Below are positions 18,041 to 27,312 of a DNA stretch of 39,160 bases, piece after piece. Position 1 is the stretch's first letter. Each line of letters starts with the position of its first letter. Under the pieces are notes generated by a model. It was not told the origin of the DNA, did no database searches, and worked only from the letters and a program-made list of their open reading frames with translations. A program made the position numbers and the translations under genes. The stretch lies in the NCBI GenBank assembly GCA_017882345.1, contig JADGPT010000006.1:1-39160 (forward strand), given 5' to 3'. Origin of the DNA: Bacteroidales bacterium. GTDB taxonomy: Bacteria > Bacteroidota > Bacteroidia > Bacteroidales > VadinHA17.

Positions 18041-20515
18041 CTATTTAATTTTTATATAATCAGGATCCATTTCAGGAGTTCTCAATCCGGCCACTTCATC
18101 TGCCACCAGGATAAAAACATTCCAGCACAATCCTCTGGTTGATGGCCACCAGCTGTCTGTTGTAGTCCATTTTGTCGGTGTAAATTCTTTACTGAAGGGC
18201 CATTTTGGATTAAGGTAAATCTCTGCCCATACCCTGTTTTCCATCAATATGTTTGCTTTGGTCCAGCCGTGTTTTAATCCCACTACATAAGCACAATATT
18301 CCGCCCTGAACCAACTGCCACCATTATAATAATACCCATCACTTTTGCCGTTGCTGTAATTTTCTTCACCAAATTTTTCAAAGGGCTGATAATCTCCTGA
18401 GAGATAGGCAAAGCCCTTTGTATCCTTTGTTAATCTTATACAGATGGGCGCAGTGGTGCCAAATTCCGGGTGAGGCGAGTTTGGCACTTTATTAAGAACA
18501 GGTATCTGATCTAAATGATTTTTTACCATTTCATCTGTAAGCATTGGCCTTTTGAATAGCCATAAGGAAAAGAATTCCGGTTCCAGGTCAGTAAGGGTAA
18601 TAATGTCGGGAAAATTCCGGTCGAATAATATATGTTTTCTTTTTACATCATAAAAATTCCGGTATTCAGCTTCAGCCTTTTGGATATATGCTTCGGAAAT
18701 ATCAAAACCCAATTCTTTTATTGTTCTTAATGCGATGGCCAGCATACCCTGATTTACACCCAACCGGTCTGTTTCAGGATCAAAATCAACAATATCTACC
18801 TGGCTCAAAGAAAAGTGCGCTTTGCATTTTCCATCTCTGTCGGCATCAAAATTATTCAATATATAATCAACCGCTTTTTTAATTTTTTCCCGCGGAAGTG
18901 TAATGTCGAAACGACGTTTGTTCATCATTGCCCAGATCAGCCATTCGATGGTGGCTTCGTTGTCTTTTGCCTCTACCGATCCCATAAGCGGTGTGATAAT
19001 AGTGCCAATACCGCCATTGGGCGTTTGTGTTTTTCCCCATTGTTCCCAGATGGCAAGGTTCAACTCTTTATTGTAAGAAGCTACAGTAGAAAAAAAAGAA
19101 TCCCTGTTGTACATATCCGGTGCATAATTCATATTGGGCACATTAAACGGAGTAAAATCCTTTACATCTGTGATCCAGGTAAGCATATTGAAGTTGGCAT
19201 ACAACATTTTTTCTATCAATGATCCTTTAAAGCCTTTCCCTTCGGCTAACCGTGACTGTGAAGAGATCATAAATTGTTGATGCGATTTCCATGGTTCAAC
19301 AAAAATATAGGTGGTTTTATCCACTTTTTCGCCAAGCGGAAGTATGTTGTAAGGCTCGTGTTGTGGTTGGTGTTCTACAAATTGCAGATCTTTTATCTGT
19401 AGATTACATTCTTTTCCTGATTGCGTGCCAATAAACATCGATACACTATCATTTTCAATATAAGGCACTAATATACTTCCTTTAAAAAGCGTCCATTCGT
19501 TTTCGACCGAAGGAAAGTTATCAATATACTTTACCCCATCTTCCAGTTCAATGGTTTTTTGCCCGTTCTTAACTCTAAATAGTTTTAATGCCAGGGGTGT
19601 ATTTCCTTTACACAAAAATGAAATGGTGTATACGCTCTGATCTTTAAATGGTGCAATAAATTCTATCCCGGCCCGGCCTCCAGGATGGCCGGTTATTGAA
19701 ATAAGCCCTTTCTCTTTCCTTATTTCTGAATTGCCTTCTATTTTATAGGCATTAGTCGCTTTTAATACAGTTTCTGTCCCTGCATCAAGGTTGTACATTT
19801 CACCAAAAGTTTGTTTGATGTAATGATTATTTTGTGCTCTGTCTGATAAACTGGCAACGGAAAATAAATTAGGATCAGGCAATTTGCGCATACCAATAAA
19901 ACCACCTCCACGTCCGCTAAACCGGCGGCGCGTATTTCTTGTATACTGATTTTTATAACCGGCGTCTGTTAAAAAACCAACTACATTATTACCTGGGGTA
20001 ATAAAGCCTGCTGCAGGAAACATTTCATGTGCAAAGCCACCGGGAAAGCTATCGTATTCAAATGTTACATATCGCTGTGGTATTTCTGCAGGCCTGGCTG
20101 TTTGTTGCAATATATAATACATGTCCGGCATAGATGGCTGAAACAACTCAATCGTCTTTTTTATAATATTAGAACTAACCACCTGATAAGTTACATTAAC
20201 AGACAGATTGGCATCAAACTCTTTTACGTAAGAATCTCTTTTTAAGGTGATACTTTTTTCATTACCTGTCCATTTTTGGCCTTTCCATTGCTGCATGTTT
20301 GCAACGCTACTCAAATCAAGATTAAACATTTGCAGGGAGAATTCTTCCGTATTGGTAATCACCAATTGATTATCATTATATATATCAACATGAAAACCTG
20401 CCTGATCATCGCCTGCAACTTTAAGTGAAAGTTGTTGACTGATGGCTACTGAATAGTTTAATAAAGTAAACAGGGAAAGAAAAAAAACCGGTAACTTATT
20501 ATTACGATTTAACAT
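18041..20515 (-). CDS. Large secreted protein, probable (alpha/alpha)6 six-hairpin glycosidase of unassigned family
   Basis: I do not recognise a named family for this 824-residue protein. It has a signal peptide (about 1-27). Residues about 28-240 are beta-rich. Residues about 250-382 read as a jelly-roll carbohydrate-binding-like module (RAGIEFIAPF, VYTISFLCKGNTPLALKLF, EWTLFKGSILVPY, CNLQIKDLQF). Residues about 430-800 are helical with six-hairpin features: APDMYNRDSFFSTVA (about 465-479), TPNGGIGTIITPLMG, ATIEWLIWAM, GVNQGMLAIALRTIKELG and YYYNGGSWFRAEY. Acidic residues in the NRDSFF segment and in the last region are catalytic candidates. It is the first gene of an operon with SusC/D pair 2, which strongly suggests it acts on the imported glycan. 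A lyase or hydrolase is equally possible. Confidence 0.55.
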   Translation of the reverse strand: MLNRNNKLPVFFLSLFTLLNYSVAISQQLSLKVAGDDQAGFHVDIYNDNQLVITNTEEFSLQMFNLDLSSVANMQQWKGQKWTGNEKSITLKRDSYVKEFDANLSVNVTYQVVSSNIIKKTIELFQPSMPDMYYILQQTARPAEIPQRYVTFEYDSFPGGFAHEMFPAAGFITPGNNVVGFLTDAGYKNQYTRNTRRRFSGRGGGFIGMRKLPDPNLFSVASLSDRAQNNHYIKQTFGEMYNLDAGTETVLKATNAYKIEGNSEIRKEKGLISITGHPGGRAGIEFIAPFKDQSVYTISFLCKGNTPLALKLFRVKNGQKTIELEDGVKYIDNFPSVENEWTLFKGSILVPYIENDSVSMFIGTQSGKECNLQIKDLQFVEHQPQHEPYNILPLGEKVDKTTYIFVEPWKSHQQFMISSQSRLAEGKGFKGSLIEKMLYANFNMLTWITDVKDFTPFNVPNMNYAPDMYNRDSFFSTVASYNKELNLAIWEQWGKTQTPNGGIGTIITPLMGSVEAKDNEATIEWLIWAMMNKRRFDITLPREKIKKAVDYILNNFDADRDGKCKAHFSLSQVDIVDFDPETDRLGVNQGMLAIALRTIKELGFDISEAYIQKAEAEYRNFYDVKRKHILFDRNFPDIITLTDLEPEFFSLWLFKRPMLTDEMVKNHLDQIPVLNKVPNSPHPEFGTTAPICIRLTKDTKGFAYLSGDYQPFEKFGEENYSNGKSDGYYYNGGSWFRAEYCAYVVGLKHGWTKANILMENRVWAEIYLNPKWPFSKEFTPTKWTTTDSWWPSTRGLCWNVFILVADEVAGLRTPEMDPDYIKIK

Positions 20516-20558
20516 ATCAAGTAATTGAAATTTCCTTAATAGTCTGTTCAGTAGATAG

Positions 20559-20566
20559 CAAATTTA
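20559..20566 (-). promoter_or_regulatory. -7 promoter element for the operon of the 824-aa enzyme and SusC/D pair 2
   Basis: On the - strand this reads TAAATTTG followed by C, an exact TAnnTTTG(C) match, about 45 bases upstream of the 20515 start. No good -33 TTTG is seen at the usual spacing, so it is a partial match only. Confidence 0.4.
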
Positions 20567-20631
20567 CATTAAATTTCATCAATTCTGTGTTCGCCCTGTT
20601 CCTGATCTTGTCCGATATAGTACAAAATGAT

Positions 20632-20651
20632 TGAATTTCAGGCAAAATTCA
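20632..20651 (-). terminator. Candidate terminator after the DUF6807 gene
   Basis: TGAATTT (20632-20638) and AAATTCA (20645-20651) form a 7-bp stem with a 6-base loop; on the - strand an ATTTTG stretch follows. It lies about 105 bases after the DUF6807 stop and before the next - strand promoter. The stem is A/T-rich, so this is weak. Confidence 0.35.
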
Positions 20652-20755
20652 GCGGTTTACGGTAAAACTAATCCATCCGATTCCGGCCTGGAGCAGTTCT
20701 CTTTCGGCGATACTTTTAATTTTACGCCGATTTGTTTCTGTAGTCCGAAGTGGTA

Positions 20756-21658
20756 TTATTTCTCGTTTTTATATTTCTCAAAGGCATCAGCGATTTTAGC
20801 CTGGTTACTGTCCCCGGCATGTACAAGTACACGATATCTAAGATCTAAGACAGTGCCTTTCTTCATGACAATATCGGTACCGTTTTCAGGCCAGTACATT
20901 GGCGTGGGCGACATGAAGCCATAATCGCGTGTGAACCAGGGTGAGGGATACCATGGGTTTGAAGGATGCTGGAGAATTGCAAGACCTTCGATAGCCTCAC
21001 CACGTTTTCCGTAATAATCCATCCAGGGGGAATTCTTCCCGAAAGTGTCTTTTTCACTTTTTAACCCTTCTGCATTTATCATTGTGCCACCGTTTTTCAC
21101 CGACAAGTCAGCTGCCATTCTTACACTGAAAAGAGAATGGTTTGTTTTCCTGATAGTCACATCAATAAGCATCTCCATTTTTATTTCCACATCTATCTGG
21201 CTTACAGTTGCTGAAGGTGATGTAATAGTGATTGTACGAGTGTCTTTAACAGGAGATATTGCACCAGGCCGGCTCCATATACATTCATCTGTTATAAGTA
21301 CCGTGTCCCCGCCTTGTTTCACTATTTCAGCATTAACAGAGATAATTCTGCCTCTTTCAAGTCCTTCCTGCCAATAGTTACCGCCATTGACAAGGTCGCA
21401 ACCGAAAAAGAGAGAGCTGTGGTGAGGGTATTCTCCATTACGCATCGATGTCAGGGATCCTCCTGAAACAGGTCCGTTAACGGGATAAAAAAACGGATAT
21501 TTCTCATCATCAGAAAAGATATAACTGGTGAAATATTTATTATCAATGGTGACATTAATTTTTGAACCAACCCTGGCAGCAGTTATCTTAGCAGCAGAAA
21601 TTGGTATTACAATCAGGAGACCGCCAATAATGAGTGTAGCAAATAAAAGTCTTTTCAT
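20756..21658 (-). CDS. DUF6807 (PmoA-family) secreted protein
   Basis: A 300-residue protein starting at 21658, where a signal peptide begins (ends IPISAAKI). The longer frame would overlap the preceding oxidoreductase gene, so it is rejected. Motifs of the DUF6807 family, often annotated PmoA family protein although unrelated to methane oxidation here, are PFFYPVNGPVSGGS, EYPHHSSLFFG, WMDYYGKRG and YPSPWFTRDYGFMSP. The fold is predicted to be beta-rich and resembles a galactose-mutarotase-like barrel; the clustered His residues of YPHHSS are likely functional. The true activity of this family is not established. It is the last gene of the GH10-GH115 / Gfo-Idh operon, with a 19-base gap to the oxidoreductase. 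Confidence 0.8.
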   Translation of the reverse strand: MKRLLFATLIIGGLLIVIPISAAKITAARVGSKINVTIDNKYFTSYIFSDDEKYPFFYPVNGPVSGGSLTSMRNGEYPHHSSLFFGCDLVNGGNYWQEGLERGRIISVNAEIVKQGGDTVLITDECIWSRPGAISPVKDTRTITITSPSATVSQIDVEIKMEMLIDVTIRKTNHSLFSVRMAADLSVKNGGTMINAEGLKSEKDTFGKNSPWMDYYGKRGEAIEGLAILQHPSNPWYPSPWFTRDYGFMSPTPMYWPENGTDIVMKKGTVLDLRYRVLVHAGDSNQAKIADAFEKYKNEK

Positions 21659-21677
21659 TTTATTTTGAATAAAGAAA

Positions 21678-23090
21678 TTACATTTTAATATAGTCGGTCC
21701 CGTAAGGAGAACGCTGAGTACGTGAAAGCATTGAATTGGCTTCATTGTCGTTTATAAATACCTCTTTATCAGGATTCCAGGTAAGTTTTCTGCCCAGTTT
21801 CATTGCTATATGAGTAATCAGACAAATACTACATGCACGGTGACCTTTTTCAACCGGTGAAATGGGTTCTTTACGCGATTTGATGCAATCCAGCCAGTTT
21901 CCGTGCTGGTTATCAATTGTATAGAGATGAATTTCATTTTCTTTGATGACAGATGTCAGTATTTTCGGATCACTTGCCTCAAGCGATTTTGAGTTTTTTC
22001 CTGCTGCAACAGGATCACTGGGAGATGCTGTATAAGAACCTCGTGTTACAAATATCCATCCTTCTGTTCCTTCGTACCTTATTCCGTTAGGATATCCGCC
22101 GCTGGTCAGCATTGTAATTCCATTCTTATACTCTGCTTTTGCCATAAAATCACCATGAACATTCCAGAGACCCGACTTCGGAAATTGTGCAACTGCCTCT
22201 ATGGAAACCGGTCCTGTGAGTTCCGTATCCATACCCCATGCTGCTGAATCGAAATGGTGTTGTCCCCATCCTGTAATCATACCTGCACCGAATTGTTCAC
22301 AACGGAGCCATCCCGGACGATCTGTCATGCTATTCTGCGGGTGGACACGCATTTCGGTATAATACACCTCAGGTGTTGATCCAAGCCAGTCATTGTAATT
22401 CAGATTCTTAGGTAACGGCATTTCATCGGCTTCAGGACCTGAAGGATCGCCGGGTAGACCGATCTTCACTGTTTCAAGTTTCCCTATTCTTCCGTTTCTT
22501 ACAAGTTCCGCAGCAATTCTGAACTGAGACATAGCGCGTTGCTGGGTTCCTACCTGGAGAATGACTTTTTTACGATTTACAACATCTCTCAGCATCTGAC
22601 CCTCTTTGATCGTGAGTGAGGTTGGCTTCTGTACATATATATCTTTACCGGCAAGCGCAGCTTCTATTGCAGGTTGTGCATGCCAGTGATCGGGTGTTGA
22701 TATGATTACAGCATCGATGCTTTTATCAGCGAGAATATCACGATAGTCGCCGTAAGTTTTGACATCAACATACCCTGAATTTCCGGTTTTTTTGGTATAG
22801 TAGTTTTCGATAAACTGTTTCCCTTTTTCAGCTCTGTTTGAATCGAAGTCAGCCACAGCCACAATCCTTGCAATATCATATTTTAATGTTTCGGCAAGAT
22901 CGTGTGTCATGGCAATTCGTCCGAAACCGATCTGCCCGATATTAATTTTTTCACTCGGTGCATTTTTCCCAAACACACTTGAAGGTACAATTGTTGGAAA
23001 TCCGCTGAATGCAACTGATGATAACAGGGTTGCTTTTACTGATGTATCAATGAATTTTCTTCTTGATATTGTTTTATTTTCATTTTTCAT
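21678..23090 (-). CDS. Tat-exported Gfo/Idh/MocA family oxidoreductase
   Basis: A 470-residue protein. The ATG at 23090 is preferred because AAAGAG precedes it and it begins a Tat signal with ISRRKFIDTS (residues 8-17); the upstream frame overlaps the GH10-GH115 stop region. An NAD(P)-binding Rossmann domain (about 48-175) shows GQIGFGRIAM, STPDHWHAQPAIEAALAGK and VQKPTS, the family's EKP-type motif with Gln for Glu. The C-terminal domain has the conserved GQHHFDSAAWGM. Periplasmic members can act as glycosidases or epimerases with tightly bound NAD as well as dehydrogenases, acting on sugars or uronic acids. Its place 28 bases after an alpha-glucuronidase suggests a glucuronate- or xylose-related substrate, but that is inference. 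Confidence 0.85.
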   Translation of the reverse strand: MKNENKTISRRKFIDTSVKATLLSSVAFSGFPTIVPSSVFGKNAPSEKINIGQIGFGRIAMTHDLAETLKYDIARIVAVADFDSNRAEKGKQFIENYYTKKTGNSGYVDVKTYGDYRDILADKSIDAVIISTPDHWHAQPAIEAALAGKDIYVQKPTSLTIKEGQMLRDVVNRKKVILQVGTQQRAMSQFRIAAELVRNGRIGKLETVKIGLPGDPSGPEADEMPLPKNLNYNDWLGSTPEVYYTEMRVHPQNSMTDRPGWLRCEQFGAGMITGWGQHHFDSAAWGMDTELTGPVSIEAVAQFPKSGLWNVHGDFMAKAEYKNGITMLTSGGYPNGIRYEGTEGWIFVTRGSYTASPSDPVAAGKNSKSLEASDPKILTSVIKENEIHLYTIDNQHGNWLDCIKSRKEPISPVEKGHRACSICLITHIAMKLGRKLTWNPDKEVFINDNEANSMLSRTQRSPYGTDYIKM

Positions 23091-23118
23091 CTCTTTGAGA
23101 TTAAGTAAGTTCCATTTA

Positions 23119-26100
23119 TTATTTTGAATTGGTCGGATTGAAATAGCTCTCTGGCGGGCCAAGGTAACTTGGTTTTAAACCACCTGAATTTACAATTATT
23201 TTCTGCAATACAACACCCGGATCAATCATAAATAATTTAAGTGTGTGATAACCAGTCGAATTGATATTATGAGTTGAATGGCTTATACGTACATTATCGC
23301 AGACAGATTTTTCCCAGTCACTGTTTCCATTCCGGGCATTATAATCTTCAGGGACAAGAGTAATTATCTGAGGGGTCTCGTTGTCAAATGAAATAGCATA
23401 TTGTAATGCTCTGCCTGCCATGAAGTTAAGAGTCGGAGAGAAGATAGAGGAAATATCGAATGATCCGGTGCTGAATAAAAACATCTGATATTCGAGACAT
23501 GGAGAGTTTGTTCCGGGAACAGCAGAAGCAGCATCGACTTCAGCATTGGCTCTCATTGCCGACAGTGTGTGTCCATAGTTATCGATCCTGATCCAACGGC
23601 TTGTACCTGCCTCAATTGATCTGGTAAAGTGTTCAGCTTCAATTGAGACATATCCTTCTCCTTCCACAAATCCCCTGAGCGATTCAGTAGTTATCTCTAC
23701 AGGATTAAAAGCATTTATAAGGACGGTTACCTCGTTTCCTGTTCCTGTTATTTTTACCGTACCTCTGCTTTTACCTTTCGGGATTTTGGTCCAATCCACT
23801 GTGACCCGGATACGATCGTCAAATCCGAAGGCGCCTTTTGTTTTGTTAATTATTATCCATTTATTGTCAGTGGTAGCATTAAAATTAAAGGTACCCTTAC
23901 CCCGGTTAAAAACATCAATGCAATGGCTCTGTCGGCTGAAAATATCGAACTGAGGAAGAATGGGATCACTGAGATCGCCTGGCCAGACAGCTTCGGAACC
24001 TTCAACTGAGATACCCATTGATGGTGCGTCAGGAACATTTGACTCTTTAAGATTTATAGCTCTTAGGCTATTAACAGGTGGATCAGCCCAGGTTGTATAT
24101 CCAAGGTGTGACTGGTCCATAAAGTGCTTCCATTTTCCTCCTGCGAACTGACGATTGAAATATCCCATAAGGCTTGTATCATTCCGGAACAATAATCTGG
24201 TCTGATTGGCCATATCAGTAGTGCTGGAGCGACCCTGGCGGGCGTAAAGATTATTTTTTCCTGCAGCCAGATATAACTCATTTACCATAGCACTGGCTTT
24301 TGTCGGGAAAAGTACAAGCTGGTAGAATGCATCGTGCATTTCCTCAGGTAGTTTGTTGAATATCTCATCAGCTTTCGCTGCAAGCGTTTTATACTCCTCC
24401 ACAACTTTCTCCGCTTCATTATAATTGATGAGACTGTAAGTTGATGGAGAAAGCAGCTCAGGTTTTCGACGACCGTTATATTTTGTGTATCCCGATAATA
24501 TTCCGGCTATTTCAGAGGAATATGTCTGCCCAAATTGTCTTGATGCCCACTGTTCAGTGTACTCATTTATGTTTTCATTTGTCTGCCCTTCTGTATTCCA
24601 GGCCAGATCCAGAAAATATTCCATCGGGAGCTCATAACCTTTAAAATGGCCGACATTTACAATCCAGATTCTGTCAGCGCCATACTGTTTAGCAAGAGAC
24701 ATCTGGTCCCAAATCTTTGCAATCGGACTTGTATTTAACCACTGGTAACTTCTCGGTCCTCCATGATAATCGAAATGATAATAGATTCCTGCACCACCGC
24801 TTCTTTTACGTTCTTCAACTGTAGGTAAACGACGGATATTTCCCCAGTTGTCCTCAGCCCAAAGCAGAGTCACATCGTCAGGTACCCTCATACCGGCATT
24901 ATAATAATCCTGAACCTCTTTGTAAAGACACCATAACTGTGGTATTTTGGTTATGTCAGTATTTATCTCATCTGTAAGGATCTTGCGTTGCACATCTACA
25001 ATTTTCTCCAGCATTGCCATATTTGCCTGGGGACCACCCGGAGCCATTTCAGTGTCATTTGCACCTCTTAGTCCTATTGTTACAATGCTTTCATAATTTT
25101 TATTGCGGTTTATTCCATCACGCCAGAACGACTCAAGAGTATCAGGATTTTTAACCCAGTTCCAGGTCCCAATGCTTCTCAGGTAACGGCGGTCCCATTC
25201 TTTTTGCGCTCTGAGCATCGGTTCCTGATGTGAATTCCCCATAACTATTCCGTATTCATCAGCTAATTTTGGATTTTCAGGATCATCCTCATTAAATGCA
25301 TTGTTCCACATTGCGGGCCAGAGATAATTACCCTTAAGCCTTAAAAGAAGCTCGAATAATCTGGTATAAAACTCATGACCATAATTAGCTACCCCGTTAG
25401 GTACCGGAGGATTCGCAGTGAGGGTAACGTAACCGAATTTTTCTCTGATCCAGTTGGTAAGATCAGGAGCTTCGTCATTAAGGAATATTCCCCTGTATCT
25501 GACAGACGGTGAACCTTGTGTGTATCGTCCGGTATTTACATAAATTGCATTCTTCTTTAAAACAGGAACATCAGCCCACCAGTACCAGGGGGAAACGCCT
25601 ATCTGCTTTGAGATTTCATAGATTCCATAAATTGTTCCCCGCTTGTCACTTCCGGCGATTATCAATGCTTTTCTGACTCCGGGAAGAGGTGTGTTAATTA
25701 TCTGAATTAAAAACGTTTCCCATTGACCTTTTATGAGTGTTATGTCAATTTTTTTGTCCTGTACAAGTTTGTCGATGATGGCACTTTTTCCAATAGTTCC
25801 GGCAATAATTATCTCTTTTGCATCTGGTACATTATCAGTATAAAGTTCCGGGACTATTGATGCTGTTTTGCCAATATCAGACTGAAGATCTTTAAAGGCT
25901 CTGATAACTCCGGGCCAGTCATTTGAACTTATTAAAAGGGGTGTTGATTTTCCGGAAGCAGTTATAGCTAATTTGCCTTTCCCATTCTCAGTTGAAATGA
26001 ATGATTCATTAATTGACTTAGCATTCAGGAATTTTATGACTTCCCAATATGCTTTCTTCGGTTTCAGGTTCTGATCAAAAAGAAGCGGGTAGTTTTTTCT

Positions 26101-27156
26101 CCCTTTTACCGGGAAATTATCAAGCCAGCTGCTTTTATCTGAAACATTCCAGAAAGTAACTCCGGTTATAACACTTTTGTAGTCACGGAATACCCTGAAG
26201 ACCATCTTGTATTTTTCTATCTGCATCAATTCCCTTTCAGCAGTAAATATTTTATCAGAAGGATCAGATTCATCTGAAGAATAAACGGATACGTCAAGTT
26301 CGGTTATCTGAATCTTTAAGCCAAGCGAGGAAAACTTTTCAATAGCATCCCTGAGATTTTTTTCAGAAGGATCGTATATATTCCAGTGTCCCTGAAGTCC
26401 AATTCCATGTATGGGCACGCCTTTATCCAGCAGATTCTTCAGCATGCGATACACTTTATCCCTTTTAGCTGGAGATTCAGTATTGTAATCGTTATAAAAG
26501 AGCAGAGCATTTGGATCGGCTTCATGGGCCCACTGGAAGGCTTTAGCGATATACTCTTCTCCACAGATTTTATACCATTCTGTATCACGTAAATATATTG
26601 AATCATTATCATCAATCGCCTCATTTACAACATCCCATGCATATACCTTGTTTTTATATCTTGTCACTACCTGAGTTATATGATCTTTTAACCTTGATAA
26701 CAATACCTCTTTTGAAACAGTATTGCCAACAGGATCTTTAAACATCCATCCAGGTGTCTGTTTGTGCCAGCATAACGTATGTCCGCGCATCAACATACCG
26801 TTAGCCACAGCAAAATTTACAATCTTATCTGCATTATCCCAGTAGTACCTTTTTTCTTCCGGATGTATCAATGCAGGTTTCATTACATTTTCCGCAGTCA
26901 TACTTTGAAAATGTTTTAATATAAGTACTGATTGGGCTCCGGTCAATGAATTTGGTGACACGGACACCCCGACAGGGAAAAAATCTTTGTAATAATCTTT
27001 GAGCCCTTTTATTGAGTCGATATTATTCAGGGAACAGGATCCGGTTTTTCCTGCGAAAGTTTTTTCATAATAACTGAAATTTAAAATCAGAAGGCCTGCA
27101 ACGGATAATGAAATGACTTTTGTAAGCCTTTTTAGAACGTAGAGAAATTTTATCAT
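23119..27156 (-). CDS. GH10 endo-xylanase fused to GH115 alpha-glucuronidase, secreted
   Basis: One 1345-residue protein with two catalytic modules. After an N-terminal export segment (about 1-36), residues about 45-378 are a complete GH10 xylanase: the acid/base Glu is in WDVVNEAI (E179), the nucleophile in ITELDVS (E286), with HTLCWHKQTPGW and TFWNVSDKSSW also present. From about 394 to the C terminus is a full GH115 enzyme, which removes (4-O-methyl)-glucuronic acid side chains: GVSPWYWWADVPV, VRYRGIFLNDEAPDL, YLWPAMWNNAFNEDDP, MGNSHQEPML and LLWAEDNWGN, ending in the GH115 C-terminal beta domain (VEGEGYVSIEAEHF). Joining the two would debranch and cut glucuronoxylan in one step. First gene of a - strand operon, divergent from the LacI-type regulator. 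Confidence 0.92.
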   Translation of the reverse strand: MIKFLYVLKRLTKVISLSVAGLLILNFSYYEKTFAGKTGSCSLNNIDSIKGLKDYYKDFFPVGVSVSPNSLTGAQSVLILKHFQSMTAENVMKPALIHPEEKRYYWDNADKIVNFAVANGMLMRGHTLCWHKQTPGWMFKDPVGNTVSKEVLLSRLKDHITQVVTRYKNKVYAWDVVNEAIDDNDSIYLRDTEWYKICGEEYIAKAFQWAHEADPNALLFYNDYNTESPAKRDKVYRMLKNLLDKGVPIHGIGLQGHWNIYDPSEKNLRDAIEKFSSLGLKIQITELDVSVYSSDESDPSDKIFTAERELMQIEKYKMVFRVFRDYKSVITGVTFWNVSDKSSWLDNFPVKGRKNYPLLFDQNLKPKKAYWEVIKFLNAKSINESFISTENGKGKLAITASGKSTPLLISSNDWPGVIRAFKDLQSDIGKTASIVPELYTDNVPDAKEIIIAGTIGKSAIIDKLVQDKKIDITLIKGQWETFLIQIINTPLPGVRKALIIAGSDKRGTIYGIYEISKQIGVSPWYWWADVPVLKKNAIYVNTGRYTQGSPSVRYRGIFLNDEAPDLTNWIREKFGYVTLTANPPVPNGVANYGHEFYTRLFELLLRLKGNYLWPAMWNNAFNEDDPENPKLADEYGIVMGNSHQEPMLRAQKEWDRRYLRSIGTWNWVKNPDTLESFWRDGINRNKNYESIVTIGLRGANDTEMAPGGPQANMAMLEKIVDVQRKILTDEINTDITKIPQLWCLYKEVQDYYNAGMRVPDDVTLLWAEDNWGNIRRLPTVEERKRSGGAGIYYHFDYHGGPRSYQWLNTSPIAKIWDQMSLAKQYGADRIWIVNVGHFKGYELPMEYFLDLAWNTEGQTNENINEYTEQWASRQFGQTYSSEIAGILSGYTKYNGRRKPELLSPSTYSLINYNEAEKVVEEYKTLAAKADEIFNKLPEEMHDAFYQLVLFPTKASAMVNELYLAAGKNNLYARQGRSSTTDMANQTRLLFRNDTSLMGYFNRQFAGGKWKHFMDQSHLGYTTWADPPVNSLRAINLKESNVPDAPSMGISVEGSEAVWPGDLSDPILPQFDIFSRQSHCIDVFNRGKGTFNFNATTDNKWIIINKTKGAFGFDDRIRVTVDWTKIPKGKSRGTVKITGTGNEVTVLINAFNPVEITTESLRGFVEGEGYVSIEAEHFTRSIEAGTSRWIRIDNYGHTLSAMRANAEVDAASAVPGTNSPCLEYQMFLFSTGSFDISSIFSPTLNFMAGRALQYAISFDNETPQIITLVPEDYNARNGNSDWEKSVCDNVRISHSTHNINSTGYHTLKLFMIDPGVVLQKIIVNSGGLKPSYLGPPESYFNPTNSK

Positions 27157-27231
27157 AAACGCGGATTTAATATTACTTTATCCATTGTTCTAAACTCTGA
27201 TATGCTGTTCCTTCAGGTATGGAAGGTCATA

Positions 27232-27262
27232 TAAAAGTACGCATTTTTACAGATATTGCAAT
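27232..27262 (-). promoter_or_regulatory. Promoter of the GH10-GH115 operon
   Basis: On the - strand TACTTTTA (27239-27232) matches TAnnTTTG in 7 of 8 positions. ATTG (27262-27259) lies 19 bases upstream as the -33 element, inside the operator 27257-27270. The layout matches that at SusC pair 1. Confidence 0.45.
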
Positions 27263-27270
27263 CGGTTGTA
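27257..27270. promoter_or_regulatory. LacI-family operator 1 (GH10-GH115 side)
   Basis: TGCAATCGGTTGTA differs by one base from the site at 6121-6134. It overlaps the -33 region of the GH10-GH115 promoter. Together with operator 2 it forms a larger inverted repeat with 23-bp centre-to-centre spacing, about two helical turns. Confidence 0.7.
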
Positions 27271-27279
27271 TTTAATATA

Positions 27280-27293
27280 TGCAACCGATTGCA
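27280..27293. promoter_or_regulatory. LacI-family operator 2 (regulator side)
   Basis: TGCAACCGATTGCA is the exact reverse complement of the site at 6121-6134. It lies 67 bases upstream of the LacI-type gene, suggesting autoregulation. Both sites share the central CG expected of LacI-family operators. Confidence 0.7.
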
Positions 27294-27312
27294 GATATAA
27301 TAAAAAATTATT

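Noticed and set aside
20516-20755. Possible coding remnant between the 824-aa enzyme and DUF6807
   Set aside because: The - strand can be read in frame past the DUF6807 stop for about 30 codons, but no family motif is seen and a stop follows; only a weak hairpin and a -7 element were kept.
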